In this document: in pieces, positions 1 through 9,221 of the stretch | How the letters are laid out: every line of letters starts with the position of its first letter | How positions within the stretch are numbered: position 1 is the stretch's first letter | NCBI GenBank assembly: GCA_943371965.1 | Contig: CALRWV020000009.1 | Span: 1 to 64,000, forward strand | Origin: CALRWV02 sp943371965 | GTDB taxonomy: Bacteria; Bacteroidota; JABWAT01 | Direction of reading: 5' to 3' | DNA: 64,000 nt | The notes under the pieces: generated by a model | Seen by the model: the letters and a program-made list of their open reading frames with translations, nothing else | What the model was told of the DNA's origin: nothing | Databases searched by the model: none | Translations under genes and position numbers: made by a program

Positions 1-192
1 TTTCAAAGGGGCTACAAAGTTACCATTCCGGATTTTAAGAGTCAAGAGACAATTAAAGAAAATTTGACTTTTCTCCACTTTTCACCACCATTCTCTCTTC
101 CAGTCAGCTTCTTCAAATAACACCCTGACTTCAGGGGGATGCAAAGATGATACTTTGTGGGGGCTATTGTCAAGAGGCAAGGAAAAGAAATA
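1..192. other. left-edge segment, no confident gene
   Basis: No gene can be supported here. On the plus strand two frames are open at the left edge: frame 1 runs to a TAA at 118-120 and frame 2 to a TGA at 63-65. Either could be the last few codons of a gene that starts outside the window, but the residues match nothing I recognise. The OsmC-like gene on the minus strand ends at 193. Confidence 0.3.
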
Positions 193-603
193 TCAATTAA
201 TCTCAAAACTCCAGGTAATTTCCGCTGTTTTCCCGACCATTCCAGCCACTGAGCAATATTTGGTGAAAGAAAGTTCAAGTGCCTGCTCACAGCTTTTTGA
301 TGTTATATCACCGCCAAAGAAATGGAATTTCAGATGTACTTTGGTATAAACACGTGGATGTTCATCACGCCGTTCAGCATCTACAAAAACTTCAAAGTGC
401 ACCAATGGTTCACGCTTTTTCCTGAGAATAATTTCAACATCTACACTGGAACAGGCAGCCAAAGCCAATAAAACCATTTCCATGGGTGATGTTGAAGCTG
501 CATGACCGCTATCAGCTTCGCTGGTATCAAAAGAAACCCAATGATTGGATTCCGCTTTTCCGATATAGGTATTTCCTTTAACCTGTTTCAAGTATGCCTT
601 CAT
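193..603 (-). CDS. OsmC/Ohr family peroxiredoxin-like protein
   Basis: A 136-aa protein of the OsmC/Ohr superfamily, cytosolic thiol peroxidases that reduce organic and inorganic hydroperoxides. The two family cysteines are visible: C51 in the LALAACSSVD helix and C117 in the TKYCSVAG motif, the usual positions for the reactive pair. Length is normal for the YhfA/OsmC-like branch, and there is no signal peptide. The start ATG at 603 gives the standard N-terminal beta strand. It is divergent from the threonine dehydratase gene with about 140 bp between them, so it is probably monocistronic. The exact substrate (OsmC-like detoxification or a YhfA-type redox role) cannot be read from sequence. 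Confidence 0.88.
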   Translation of the reverse strand: MKAYLKQVKGNTYIGKAESNHWVSFDTSEADSGHAASTSPMEMVLLALAACSSVDVEIILRKKREPLVHFEVFVDAERRDEHPRVYTKVHLKFHFFGGDITSKSCEQALELSFTKYCSVAGMVGKTAEITWSFEIN

Positions 604-742
604 AATTTTACCGAATCCCGATTTATGTATCAGTTATTTGATGTATTGATAAGTTTTTGATTCTTTACCGTCATTATTTGTAAAAATAATTATATTTTTG
701 CCCAAACTTATTATTAAAAACAACCAAAGGGGTTTGAACAAG

Positions 743-1702
743 ATGATTCCTTACGAATCCATTGCAGATGCGCGGAAAAACCTTCAGGGTATTGCCCATG
801 TTACTCCTGTTTTTACTTCAGCCCAATTAAACAAACTGACGGGAAAAGAAATTTCCTTTAAATGTGAAAACCTCCAAAAAGGCGGTTCATTTAAAATAAG
901 GGGTGCATATACCGCCATCAGCAGATTGGTAAAAAAGCAGACGGTAAAAGGCGTAATTACTTTTTCAAGCGGAAATCACGCTCAGGGGGTTGCTCTTTCA
1001 GCCCAACTTCTGGGTTTAAAATGTGTTGTAGTCATGCCGGTTGATACCAGTCCGAGCAAACGGAACGCAACCAGAAACTATGGCGCTGAAATCGTTTTGA
1101 AGGGACTCAGTTCCAAAGACCGTAAAGAGGAAGCAGAAAAACTGAGTGAACTGAAAGATTACACCATAATCCACCCGTATGATAATGAGGATGTTATTGC
1201 TGGACAGGGAACTGTTGCTGCCGAATTTCTTGAGCAAGTTGCTGATTTGGATACTTTATTGGTTCCAATTGGCGGTGGTGGTTTGGTTGCAGGTTGTCTG
1301 ATTGCCGCAAAAGCGATCAATCCAAAAATTAAAGTGATTGGAGTTCAGTCTGAAATTTCAAATTCGGCATACCGTTCTTTCAAGGAAGGAAAACGGGTTG
1401 AAATCCCTTATCCTAGAACTGTTGCAGATGGAATGAGAAATCTGATCATTGGCGAATTGAATTGGAAAATCATCAAAAAACATATTGATGATGTCATTCT
1501 GGTAACGGATGAAGAAATCATGAAATCGGTAAAAATTATTCTGCAGTACACCAAGCTTTTGGTTGAACCGAGCGGTGCTGTAACTTCTGCTGCAATCTTT
1601 TATGATAAGCTGCCAAAAGATTCGCAAAAAGTTGGATCAATTCTGTGCGGTGGAAATATAGATTATCAGGTTTTGAGTGAAATTGCAACCAAAGCAATTT
1701 GA
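743..1702 (+). CDS. threonine/serine dehydratase (PLP fold type II)
   Basis: A 319-aa PLP-dependent lyase that deaminates threonine to 2-oxobutanoate and/or serine to pyruvate. The PLP lysine lies in GGSFKIRGA (K51) and the glycine-rich phosphate-binding loop is PIGGGGLVAG. The protein ends after the catalytic domain with no C-terminal ACT-like regulatory domain, so it resembles catabolic TdcB or serine racemase-like enzymes more than feedback-inhibited biosynthetic IlvA. An in-frame ATG exists at 698, but the ATG at 743 has an AAAGGGG Shine-Dalgarno ten bases upstream and begins at the family's usual N-terminus, so I chose it. tadA follows 47 bp downstream on the same strand. Confidence 0.88.
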   Translation: MIPYESIADARKNLQGIAHVTPVFTSAQLNKLTGKEISFKCENLQKGGSFKIRGAYTAISRLVKKQTVKGVITFSSGNHAQGVALSAQLLGLKCVVVMPVDTSPSKRNATRNYGAEIVLKGLSSKDRKEEAEKLSELKDYTIIHPYDNEDVIAGQGTVAAEFLEQVADLDTLLVPIGGGGLVAGCLIAAKAINPKIKVIGVQSEISNSAYRSFKEGKRVEIPYPRTVADGMRNLIIGELNWKIIKKHIDDVILVTDEEIMKSVKIILQYTKLLVEPSGAVTSAAIFYDKLPKDSQKVGSILCGGNIDYQVLSEIATKAI

Positions 1703-1749
1703 ATTAATGAGTAATGATTAACGGTAAATGTTTACTGTTTACCTAAGGA

Positions 1750-2232
1750 ATGAATTTATTGGATTATAATCACAATCATTTTATGGAACTTGCTTTGAAA
1801 GAAGCAAAAAAAGCTTTTGAACTGGGTGAAGTTCCGGTTGGTGCCGTTGTTGTTTTTGAAAACAAAATAATCGGAAAAGGTCATAACCAGGTTGAACAGT
1901 TGAAAGACCCGACCGCACATGCTGAAATGATTGCAATTTCCGCAGCGGCATCTTATCTGGGTGATAAGCGCCTAACAGGTTGTACCTTGTATGTTACGCT
2001 TGAACCTTGCCCTATGTGTGCAGGAGCAATCATTCATTCTCGGTTTGAGCATTTGGTTTTCGGTGCGTTTGATTCAAAATGGGGATGCTGTTCTACTTTA
2101 TATAATCTGGTTCAGGACAGGAAATTCAACTCTCAAATTCCCGTTATCAGCGGAATAAAGGAGTTTGAATCCGAACAGATTATGAAATCTTTTTTCAACA
2201 ACCTTCGTGCAAAAAACGCAAGTTTAAATTAA
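1750..2232 (+). CDS. tadA: tRNA-specific adenosine deaminase TadA
   Basis: A 160-aa zinc deaminase that converts A34 of tRNA-Arg(ACG) to inosine. The HAE motif (H57, E59) supplies a zinc ligand and the proton shuttle, and PCPMC (C87, C90) the other zinc ligands, as in TadA/cytidine deaminases. Length matches the family. It sits between the dehydratase and a small membrane-protein gene that starts 10 bp later, suggesting one transcript through 2425 or beyond. The close relative guanine deaminase also has HAE/PCxMC motifs, but the LEPCPMCAGAI context is typical of TadA. Confidence 0.92.
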   Translation: MNLLDYNHNHFMELALKEAKKAFELGEVPVGAVVVFENKIIGKGHNQVEQLKDPTAHAEMIAISAAASYLGDKRLTGCTLYVTLEPCPMCAGAIIHSRFEHLVFGAFDSKWGCCSTLYNLVQDRKFNSQIPVISGIKEFESEQIMKSFFNNLRAKNASLN

Positions 2233-2242
2233 CGGAAACTGT

Positions 2243-2425
2243 GTGAAAAGATTAGTCCCTGATTTTATTTTACAATGGGTTGCAATCTGGAAAGCTGAAG
2301 GATTTAAAGCACTTGTCAGAAAAAAAGGATGGAAAGTAATTGTTGTTATCATCATCTATTACCTTATCAGAGATATAATCCTTTATGTTCTGATTCCTTA
2401 CGGATTATACAAGGGTTGCAGCTGA
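2243..2425 (+). CDS. small single-pass membrane protein, unknown function
   Basis: A 60-aa protein that starts at GTG (2243), ten bases after the tadA stop. It has a basic amphipathic N-terminal half and one hydrophobic segment at about residues 32-55 (VIVVIIIYYLIRDIILYVLI). I do not recognise a family. Spacing, orientation and the clean hydrophobic helix support a real gene co-transcribed with tadA, but no function can be assigned. Short membrane proteins of this type next to housekeeping genes are usually lineage-specific. Confidence 0.6.
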   Translation: MKRLVPDFILQWVAIWKAEGFKALVRKKGWKVIVVIIIYYLIRDIILYVLIPYGLYKGCS

Positions 2426-2479
2426 AAACAGTATTTATCCGGTTGAAATAATTTTACCGGAAAACCAGAAAGAAAAACC

Positions 2480-2773
2480 ATGATTCATCATATTGTACTG
2501 TTTAAATGGAAAGATGGAACTGAAAAATCAAAAATCAATGATGCGGTAAGATCATTGAATGCATTGAAAAATGAGGTGCCTTCCATTCTTGAAATTCAGG
2601 TTTCAGAGAACTTTTCAGACCGTTCCGGTGGTTATAGTCATGTTCTGGTATCAAAATTTGTATCCAAAGAAGGTTTGGATCAATATCAAAATCACCCTGA
2701 TCATCAGAAAGTTGTAAAGGACAAAATCAAACCGATTGTTGACTCAACTTTGGTAGGTGATATTCAGATTTAA
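2480..2773 (+). CDS. Dabb (stress-response alpha/beta-barrel) domain protein
   Basis: A 97-aa single-domain protein of the Dabb family (dimeric ferredoxin-like alpha/beta barrel). It opens with the family signature MIHHIVLFKWK and has the conserved GGYSHVLVSKF strand and HPDHQ motif near residues 74-78. Members form small dimeric barrels in the cytosol, and bacterial roles are mostly unknown. It lies between the small membrane protein and the SPFH gene (15 bp gap to the latter), so probably shares their transcript. Family membership is clear; any function is not. Confidence 0.85.
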   Translation: MIHHIVLFKWKDGTEKSKINDAVRSLNALKNEVPSILEIQVSENFSDRSGGYSHVLVSKFVSKEGLDQYQNHPDHQKVVKDKIKPIVDSTLVGDIQI

Positions 2774-2788
2774 CAAAAAGGAAAAAAT

Positions 2789-3646
2789 ATGAGTACGATT
2801 ATTTTTGGTTTAGTGTTGGCTACAATTGCCTGGATCATGTCCGACCAGCTGTTCAAATTCAAAACTCAATTGAGGGCAATTTCAGTTGCAATAGTTGTTG
2901 TCGCTTTTGTTGCAGCTTCAACCATTATAATTCCTGCGGGAAATGTTGGCGTTATTTCTCTTTTCGGTGCGGTTGACTCAACTACCGTTGGCGAAGGTCT
3001 GCATGTTATCAATCCTCTGAAAGAGGTCAGAACTTTTTCAGTTAGAACACAGGAAGCATTTGAAGCTGCCGATGTTCCATCAAAAGAAGGATTAAGCATC
3101 AATCTGGAAATTTCGCTTTTATTCAGCCTAACCCCAAGTTCTGCTTCTGCTGTTTATCAGGGAATCGGTGAGAATTACAAGGAAATTTTTGTGAACACCA
3201 ACCTCCGTTCTGCAATCAGAAGTGCAACTGTAAATTATGAAGCAAAGGACTTGTACACATCTGGCCGTGAATTGGTAGCCGGAATGATTTTTAAAGATCT
3301 TCAACTGACTTTGGCACCAAGAGGAATCACAGTTGAAAATGTTCTTCTCAGAAAAATTACACTTCCAAAACAGGTTGAAGAAGCAATCAATAACAAGTTG
3401 GCTTCCGAACAGGAATCTGAAAGAATGAAATTTGTCATTCAAAAAGAAGAACAGGAAGCGCAACGGAAAGTAATTGAAGCAAAAGGTATTGCGAGTTACC
3501 AGGAAACCATCAGACGTGGAATTGACCAGAATCTTCTGAAATGGAAAGCTTTGGATGCTGTAAGTGAACTTGCAAAATCTCCAAATTCCAAATTTGTAAT
3601 TTTGGGCGACAAAACAGGTTTGCCGATCATTCTCAATGACAAATAA
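2789..3646 (+). CDS. SPFH/Band 7 prohibitin-like membrane protein
   Basis: A 285-aa membrane-anchored scaffold protein. Two hydrophobic N-terminal stretches (about residues 1-16 and 29-50) precede the SPFH domain (about 50-220, opening GNVGVISLFGAV). A charged coiled coil follows at about 205-240, rich in Glu, Gln and Lys. Prohibitin-type SPFH proteins form large rings at the inner membrane and often modulate the FtsH protease or membrane order. Upstream genes read the same way, and a strong hairpin terminator follows at 3682-3714. The prohibitin subtype is suggested by size and by the LASEQESERMKF segment, but the partner protease is not in the window. Confidence 0.88.
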   Translation: MSTIIFGLVLATIAWIMSDQLFKFKTQLRAISVAIVVVAFVAASTIIIPAGNVGVISLFGAVDSTTVGEGLHVINPLKEVRTFSVRTQEAFEAADVPSKEGLSINLEISLLFSLTPSSASAVYQGIGENYKEIFVNTNLRSAIRSATVNYEAKDLYTSGRELVAGMIFKDLQLTLAPRGITVENVLLRKITLPKQVEEAINNKLASEQESERMKFVIQKEEQEAQRKVIEAKGIASYQETIRRGIDQNLLKWKALDAVSELAKSPNSKFVILGDKTGLPIILNDK

Positions 3647-3681
3647 GGTTCTTTTCCACACGAAAAAAAGTGCGAAATTGA

Positions 3682-3714
3682 TTACTGGGAGAAATCCTTG
3701 ATTTCTCCCAGTAA
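3682..3714. terminator. bidirectional hairpin terminator
   Basis: A perfect 14-bp stem (3682-3695 with 3701-3714) and a 5-nt loop (CCTTG), A-rich on one side, lie between the convergent SPFH and inositol monophosphatase genes. The position fits a shared factor-independent terminator for both. Confidence 0.85.
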
Positions 3715-3725
3715 AACTTAATTGA

Positions 3726-4559
3726 TTAAATCAGTTTCTTGTAATTCCGGTTTACAATTTCCAGCAACTCTGCCTGAGATTTCTTTCCACCTGCAACTAC
3801 ATTTCCGGTTTTTAACATAGTCTGTGAACCATCAAAATCGGTTATCACTCCACCTGCTTCTTTGATTAAAATTGTACCTGCCGCCAAATCCCAAGGTTTC
3901 AAATTATATTCCCAAAAAGAATCAAATCTTCCGGCAGCAACATAAGCCAAATCTGAAGCCGCTGAACCAGGACGGCGAATTCCATGTGTTTTCTGAACAA
4001 CTTCTTTGAATGTGTTCAAATATTCATTCAGGTGTGAAAAATCATGATACGGAAAACCTGTTGCTACCAAAGAACTGGATAACGAATTTTCTGAAACCGA
4101 TAACTTTTCACCATTCAAAAACGCTCCTTTTCCCCTTGCTGCATAAAAAAGTTCATCTCTTACAACTTCATACACACATCCCAAAATAATTTTCCCATTT
4201 TCGACCAAACCAATTGAAACAGAAAATTGTGGAAATCCGTGAGCAAAATTTGTTGTTCCATCCAAGGGATCAATTATCCAGAATTTCGAAGTGTTATCGC
4301 CATTAAATCCAAATTCTTCCCCTAGAATAGAAATGGTCGGATATTTTTTTGCGAAAATTCTCGTAATCAACTCCTCACTTGATTTATCAACTTCGGTTAC
4401 GAGATCATTCTGTTTTTTGTAAACAGATTTGAAATTGTTTCCGCCGCGTCCTTTATGAAATCCTGAAATCAGTTTTCCTGCCTTCAATGCAGCAATACAG
4501 GCAGTTTCAAGACGTTCATCCATTTGTTTGATGTGAGTTAGAATCTGATTTTTTGTCAT
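3726..4559 (-). CDS. suhB: inositol-1-monophosphatase family protein
   Basis: A 277-aa Mg-dependent phosphatase of the IMPase/SuhB family. All three metal-site motifs are present: GEE (E81-E82), DPLDGTTN (from D97) and WDLAAG (W223, D224). These enzymes dephosphorylate myo-inositol phosphate or related sugar phosphates in the cytosol, and SuhB also acts in rRNA antitermination in some bacteria. An alternative start at M13 is possible; the ATG at 4559 gives a slightly long N-terminus. It is divergent from pfkA (about 70 bp) and ends at the bidirectional terminator. Substrate specificity (inositol phosphate, histidinol phosphate or PAP) cannot be settled from motifs alone. Confidence 0.88.
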   Translation of the reverse strand: MTKNQILTHIKQMDERLETACIAALKAGKLISGFHKGRGGNNFKSVYKKQNDLVTEVDKSSEELITRIFAKKYPTISILGEEFGFNGDNTSKFWIIDPLDGTTNFAHGFPQFSVSIGLVENGKIILGCVYEVVRDELFYAARGKGAFLNGEKLSVSENSLSSSLVATGFPYHDFSHLNEYLNTFKEVVQKTHGIRRPGSAASDLAYVAAGRFDSFWEYNLKPWDLAAGTILIKEAGGVITDFDGSQTMLKTGNVVAGGKKSQAELLEIVNRNYKKLI

Positions 4560-4628
4560 TTTGTTTTTGCTTTATATTTTATCTAAAGGTAATATCCTGT
4601 TTAAGCGAAAACATTCTGGAGAAATGAA

Positions 4629-5714
4629 ATGAATGGAAAAAAAGCGATTGGGATTTTAACGGGTGGCGGTGATTGTCCGGGTTTGAATGCTGTAATCAGG
4701 GCAGCAGGAAAAAGTTTACTGAAAGATGGAAGTTATGATGTCATCGGATTTAAGGACGGTTTCGCCGGAATGGTTGAAGCGAAATTCAAGCGTCTGAATT
4801 TTGAAGATCTCAGCGGTATCATGCACTTGGGTGGAACCATTTTAGGAACATCAAACAAAGCAAATCCTTTCAACTATTTCGACCGGAAAACAGGAACTAA
4901 ATCGGATCAAAGTCAGACCGTTCTTGATCTTGCAAAGGAACTTGGTATTACGGGTTTGATTTCCGTCGGTGGTGATGGAACCCAAGAAATTTCCTACAAA
5001 TTTCACGAACGTGGACTTCCAGTTGTTGCCGTTCCCAAAACCATTGACAACGATTTGAAAGCAACTGATATCACTTTTGGTTTTGATACTGCTGTTTCGA
5101 TTGTAACCGAAGCACTTGACCGTTTACATACAACGGCAAGAAGTCATCACAGAGTTATGATTCTGGAAGTAATGGGAAGAAATGCGGGTTGGATTGCACT
5201 CCACGGAGGAGTTGCCGGTGGTGCTGATGTTATTTTAATTCCGGAAATTCCCTATAAACTTGAACAGGTTGTTGAAATCTGCAAACGCAGAAATACACGC
5301 GGTGAACGATTCACAATTATTGTTGTTGCTGAAGGAGCAAAGACAGATTCCGGCGAACAGGTTGTTTCAAAAAAGGTGATGGATTCACCCGAAATAAACC
5401 GTTTAGGCGGAATTGGAAATTATCTTGCACATCAGCTGGAACCATTGATTGAAAATGAAATCCGGGTTACAGTTTTGGGACATTTGCAACGGGGTGGAAG
5501 TCCGACATCTTATGACAGAAATCTGGCAACCAATTTTGGTGTTGAATCTGCAATGTGTGTTATGGAAAAAGATTGGGGGAAACTGGTAGCTTATCAAAAA
5601 GGAAGAATCACAAGAGTTGATTTAAAAGAAGCAATTGGTGGTCAGAGACTGGTAACTGCAGATAACACTTTAATCAGATCGGCAAGACATGTAGGAACGA
5701 GTTTCGGAGATTGA
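4629..5714 (+). CDS. pfkA: 6-phosphofructokinase
   Basis: A 361-aa phosphofructokinase, the committing step of glycolysis. The nucleotide-binding GGGDCPGLNAVIRA motif is at 12-25, the phosphoryl-donor loop VGGDGT at 113-118 and the catalytic PKTIDND motif at 136-142. The pair of diagnostic residues is mixed: Gly in GGDGT argues for ATP as donor (PPi enzymes have Asp), while Lys in PKTIDND is the residue common in PPi enzymes. The Gly/Lys combination is known in a group of long ATP-dependent PFKs of actinobacterial type. Length is longer than the 320 aa of E. coli PfkA and fits that group. A perfect hairpin terminator follows. Confidence 0.92.
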   Translation: MNGKKAIGILTGGGDCPGLNAVIRAAGKSLLKDGSYDVIGFKDGFAGMVEAKFKRLNFEDLSGIMHLGGTILGTSNKANPFNYFDRKTGTKSDQSQTVLDLAKELGITGLISVGGDGTQEISYKFHERGLPVVAVPKTIDNDLKATDITFGFDTAVSIVTEALDRLHTTARSHHRVMILEVMGRNAGWIALHGGVAGGADVILIPEIPYKLEQVVEICKRRNTRGERFTIIVVAEGAKTDSGEQVVSKKVMDSPEINRLGGIGNYLAHQLEPLIENEIRVTVLGHLQRGGSPTSYDRNLATNFGVESAMCVMEKDWGKLVAYQKGRITRVDLKEAIGGQRLVTADNTLIRSARHVGTSFGD

Positions 5715-5720
5715 AAAGAA

Positions 5721-5752
5721 GAAAGTCACCTTCAAAACTGGAGGTGACTTTC
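5721..5752. terminator. bidirectional hairpin terminator
   Basis: A perfect 11-bp stem (5721-5731 with 5742-5752) encloses a 10-nt loop between the convergent pfkA and T9SS propeller genes. It has A-rich sequence on its left and T-rich on its right, so it can serve both strands. Confidence 0.8.
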
Positions 5753-5760
5753 TTGATAAT

Positions 5761-8580
5761 TTATTTTACCAAAATCATTTTCTTTGTTATTATTTTTCCT
5801 TTTTCCGTAGTCAGGCGATACAAATAAGTTCCACTTGACCATTTAGAAGCATCAACTTTTGAATGATTTTCCCCAGCAGTTTTTATTCCATTTTCAAGAA
5901 CTGAAATCAATTGACCGTTCGAATTGAAAACTTCAAGTTTCACTTTCATATTTTCAGGAAGAAAATAATTTATCGTGGTTGATGGGTTGAATGGATTAGG
6001 ATAGTTGTCATATAAAACAATGGTTTCCGGCTTTTGAATATTCTCAGGTGTAAAGACAGATGTTGAAGTATATTTGGCACTAAAAACACCATTGCCATGT
6101 GTTCCTGCTACTACTGTATTATCTGAAGTTCTTGATATTACCATGTCAGCAACCACATTTCCAATCACTTCCTGCCCCTGCTGCAACCAAACTGTAGATC
6201 TTCCATTCAAGGTGGAAGTTGCATAAACACCAATACTTGTACCTAAAATATAAACTGTGCCTCCTGAAACCGGTAAAATTGTAGCCCATCTCAATGAAGG
6301 TCCGCTCCCGGTTCCATCAGCATTCTGTTCAAGGTTTCCACCAACTTCAGTCCAATTTGTTCCGCCATCATTTGAATAATATAAACTTAGAATATTGTAG
6401 TTTGCATATACTACCATTACTTTATTTGCATCTGTCGGATCAATTGCAATACAATTTATGTAGCCATTGGTTGGAAAATTGGAACCTTTAATGCTGACGG
6501 GAACCGGATTACCTGAATTAGCTCCGGTAATTTTATATAGTTTCGATACTGGTGTATTAGAGTTAGTACTCTTGGAGCCATAATATAAAATATTGGCAGG
6601 AGTTTTTGATGAAGCCATTATTGTTACTCTTTCATCACCATGAAGGGTATTGGTCATCTTTGTCCAGTTTGTTGTAGGAGGATCATAATTTCCACCCTGT
6701 GGCAATTCAGTTAAGTTGGAGTTTCTCCATAAATATTCACCTCCTGCCATATACATCATATTGGTATTATTAGGATCCAATATAAAAGGATTGATAAACC
6801 GGTAATTGGCACCTCCTGAAGGGTCAACTCTTGCCCAATTTCCATTCGAACCGCTAATTTGGTATGTTGTACCGTTTTGTGATGAGACATAGTAATAAGC
6901 TTTATTGTTTGCAATTGCACAATAAGCTCCATCGCCCGAATATAAATTTTCCCATGTAGCTGTTGAAGTAACTGAAGTTGTGTACCAGGTTCCATTATCC
7001 TGCAGACCACCTGAAATAATTGGATCATTTGAACCTATTTGGTCAAATGCCACTGTATAGAACTGAGTTGTTGAATATCCATTATTCAAAAATGTCCATG
7101 AAACGGTTGAAGCCAAGTTGTTGGTTGTAAGACTCAAACCACCATCATGACCTGAAATCATTTTTGATGCATTTGAAGGATAAAAAGCAAGAGAATGCTG
7201 ATCTGGGTGATGGTTGGTATATTGACCGTAAGTCGTCCCGGAGGCCTCATATCCGCCAATCCTTTTTGTATTTCCTGTTGAAGCAAATCCGTCATCTGAA
7301 CGATATAAATTTGTACCGCCAATGAAAACTACATTCGAATTATCAGGCTTAACTTTAATTAAAAGATCATACGAACCTTGAGAATCAAAATTTCCTGTTA
7401 AATTTCCGGGATTAGGCAGATTTCCTGACCGGTTAATCCAAGTTCCACCAGCTCCTGTGCCGTCACCTGAAACATAAGTATATTTCCATAAACTATGTCC
7501 GCTTGTACCGCTACCTGATGTTTCTCCTAAAAAGTAAACTTGTTTTTCGTCAGATTTTGATACTCCAATTACGATTCTGGAATAAGTTGAAGGCCATCCA
7601 GCGGGTGTAATATTTGTGTAATTCAATCCATCTGTTGAACGCCAAATTCCGTTTTGTCCCGTTGTATTATCACTGCTCATGGTAACATAAACAACACCAT
7701 CCGATGTCACGGCAACATCAACAAATTCCCCGGTAAAGGTTGAAAAATCACCGAATACACCAGTCCAGGAATTTCCTCCGTTGGTTGAACGCATCAATCC
7801 ATTATACACCGCAGCATAAACTTCATCTTCTGAAGTATTGGATGGATCAGTTGCAAGATTCCAGCAAATATCAAAATCGCCGTCCCATGAATGTGGTGTA
7901 TTGAGAACTGTGGATGCGAGTGGTGTCCAAGTTTGCCCACCATCAACAGATTTAAAAATTCCATCCCCAAGAAAAAATGTTGCATTTCCAGAAGTTGAAT
8001 TTCCTTTGTACTCACCTGTTCCATAATACCAGATGTTTGTTTTTCCTGCTCTGGTATCCTGAGTTAAGCAGGTAACACTGTGCAAATGATCCTGATTTGT
8101 GGTTTTCGTCCAACTTGCTCCACCATTTGCAGAACGCCACATTCCACCTGAAATTCCACCAGCCAGAATAACATTTTCGTTGGAAACATCAATTCCCAAA
8201 GCTCTCGTCCTACCACCGACATTGAATGGACCCCTTTTGGTCCATATTGAAGCATTCGTTTTACCTAAAGATTTATCTGATTTACTGCTGATATCCATTT
8301 TCGGCAAGGTGCTTCCAAACTGCAATTCCCTTTCCCTTATTCCCTCAGGAATTCTCCCGGTTGACGGATCATGAAGTCTCAGCAGCTCATAATTTTCCCT
8401 TGCATTAGGGTCTTCAGGTGTTCCTACCGACGCTTCTTCTTCCTCATTTTCCATATTGCCTGGAAACATGGAAGGTGGAATATAGGTGTTTTCAGCCGGG
8501 TTGTTTTTCAATAAAAGCAGTGGCGTAAATAAAATTGTTGAAAGACTTAAAATAAGTCCAATTCTGTATATTTTTTTCAT
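5761..8580 (-). CDS. T9SS-exported VPS10/BNR-repeat beta-propeller protein
   Basis: A 939-aa secreted protein. A signal peptide (about residues 1-27) is followed by an acidic linker and a long array of BNR/VPS10-type repeats with motifs such as WRSANGGASW, FKSVDGGQTW and MRSTNGGNSW, expected to fold as one or two beta-propellers. The last about 85 residues are a T9SS sorting domain starting with NYPNPFNPSTTI and ending KKMILVK. Proteins of this build are translocated by the type IX system and left on the surface or released. No catalytic sialidase motif is evident; adhesion or glycan binding is plausible but unproven. A lipoprotein gene lies 28 bp upstream on the same strand, so the two may be co-expressed. 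Confidence 0.88.
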   Translation of the reverse strand: MKKIYRIGLILSLSTILFTPLLLLKNNPAENTYIPPSMFPGNMENEEEEASVGTPEDPNARENYELLRLHDPSTGRIPEGIRERELQFGSTLPKMDISSKSDKSLGKTNASIWTKRGPFNVGGRTRALGIDVSNENVILAGGISGGMWRSANGGASWTKTTNQDHLHSVTCLTQDTRAGKTNIWYYGTGEYKGNSTSGNATFFLGDGIFKSVDGGQTWTPLASTVLNTPHSWDGDFDICWNLATDPSNTSEDEVYAAVYNGLMRSTNGGNSWTGVFGDFSTFTGEFVDVAVTSDGVVYVTMSSDNTTGQNGIWRSTDGLNYTNITPAGWPSTYSRIVIGVSKSDEKQVYFLGETSGSGTSGHSLWKYTYVSGDGTGAGGTWINRSGNLPNPGNLTGNFDSQGSYDLLIKVKPDNSNVVFIGGTNLYRSDDGFASTGNTKRIGGYEASGTTYGQYTNHHPDQHSLAFYPSNASKMISGHDGGLSLTTNNLASTVSWTFLNNGYSTTQFYTVAFDQIGSNDPIISGGLQDNGTWYTTSVTSTATWENLYSGDGAYCAIANNKAYYYVSSQNGTTYQISGSNGNWARVDPSGGANYRFINPFILDPNNTNMMYMAGGEYLWRNSNLTELPQGGNYDPPTTNWTKMTNTLHGDERVTIMASSKTPANILYYGSKSTNSNTPVSKLYKITGANSGNPVPVSIKGSNFPTNGYINCIAIDPTDANKVMVVYANYNILSLYYSNDGGTNWTEVGGNLEQNADGTGSGPSLRWATILPVSGGTVYILGTSIGVYATSTLNGRSTVWLQQGQEVIGNVVADMVISRTSDNTVVAGTHGNGVFSAKYTSTSVFTPENIQKPETIVLYDNYPNPFNPSTTINYFLPENMKVKLEVFNSNGQLISVLENGIKTAGENHSKVDASKWSSGTYLYRLTTEKGKIITKKMILVK

Positions 8581-8608
8581 AATCTGTTTCCTGATTTAAT
8601 AATTAATC

Positions 8609-9103
8609 TTACAGCTCGTAATCATAAATTGTAAAAGGCACAATTGTTGACTTTGATTTCCCAGAGGTATTTTGAATTGTTGCCTTGAAAACTGAACCAA
8701 CTTTCAAACCAGGATACCCGGTAGCCAAATCTTTAAAAAGTTCCTTTGTATTTCCAGTTGTAAAAGCAAATTTAACTTTTACTTCCTGACCAACTGTAAA
8801 ACCCGATTCAAAACCCTGACCATAACCGATAACTTTATCAATTCTGATGAAGGCAAAACAAGATACCTTACCGCACGGTTCGTTTTTATCTTCACTTGCA
8901 GAAACGGGTTCAATACTGACAACTGTCGCAGCAATTTTTGCAGAACCCGGACTTATTGGAGCAGGTACAGGAATTGGAACAGGACTTATAATTTTATCAG
9001 CAACAGTTTCTTTTTTTTCATCCTTAAGTTGTGATTCTTTTGAAGAACTGCAACTGTTGATTGCAGAAGACAAAATAATCATTACAAGTGCAATTGATTT
9101 CAT
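8609..9103 (-). CDS. putative lipoprotein, unknown function
   Basis: A 164-aa exported protein. A short hydrophobic leader ends in INSC, a weak but acceptable lipobox, followed by a Ser/Lys/Glu-rich linker and a Pro-rich stretch at about 40-52. The folded part (about 55-164) looks all-beta, with a CGKVSCF cysteine pair that could form a disulfide. I recognise no family. It stands just upstream of the T9SS propeller gene on the same strand and may be made with it. Confidence 0.7.
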   Translation of the reverse strand: MKSIALVMIILSSAINSCSSSKESQLKDEKKETVADKIISPVPIPVPAPISPGSAKIAATVVSIEPVSASEDKNEPCGKVSCFAFIRIDKVIGYGQGFESGFTVGQEVKVKFAFTTGNTKELFKDLATGYPGLKVGSVFKATIQNTSGKSKSTIVPFTIYDYEL

Positions 9104-9221
9104 GCATACCTCAATTTGTTTCTATTTTTGTTCAGGAATCGATAATATAAGGAAAGTTGACTAAAGAAAGTAATTATTTGTAATCTATAAATGGTTGAAA
9201 AACCTATTTAATTATAGAAAC

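Noticed and set aside
698..742. 15-codon N-terminal extension of the threonine/serine dehydratase
   Set aside because: No Shine-Dalgarno before the ATG at 698, and the ATG at 743 has AAAGGGG and fits the family N-terminus.
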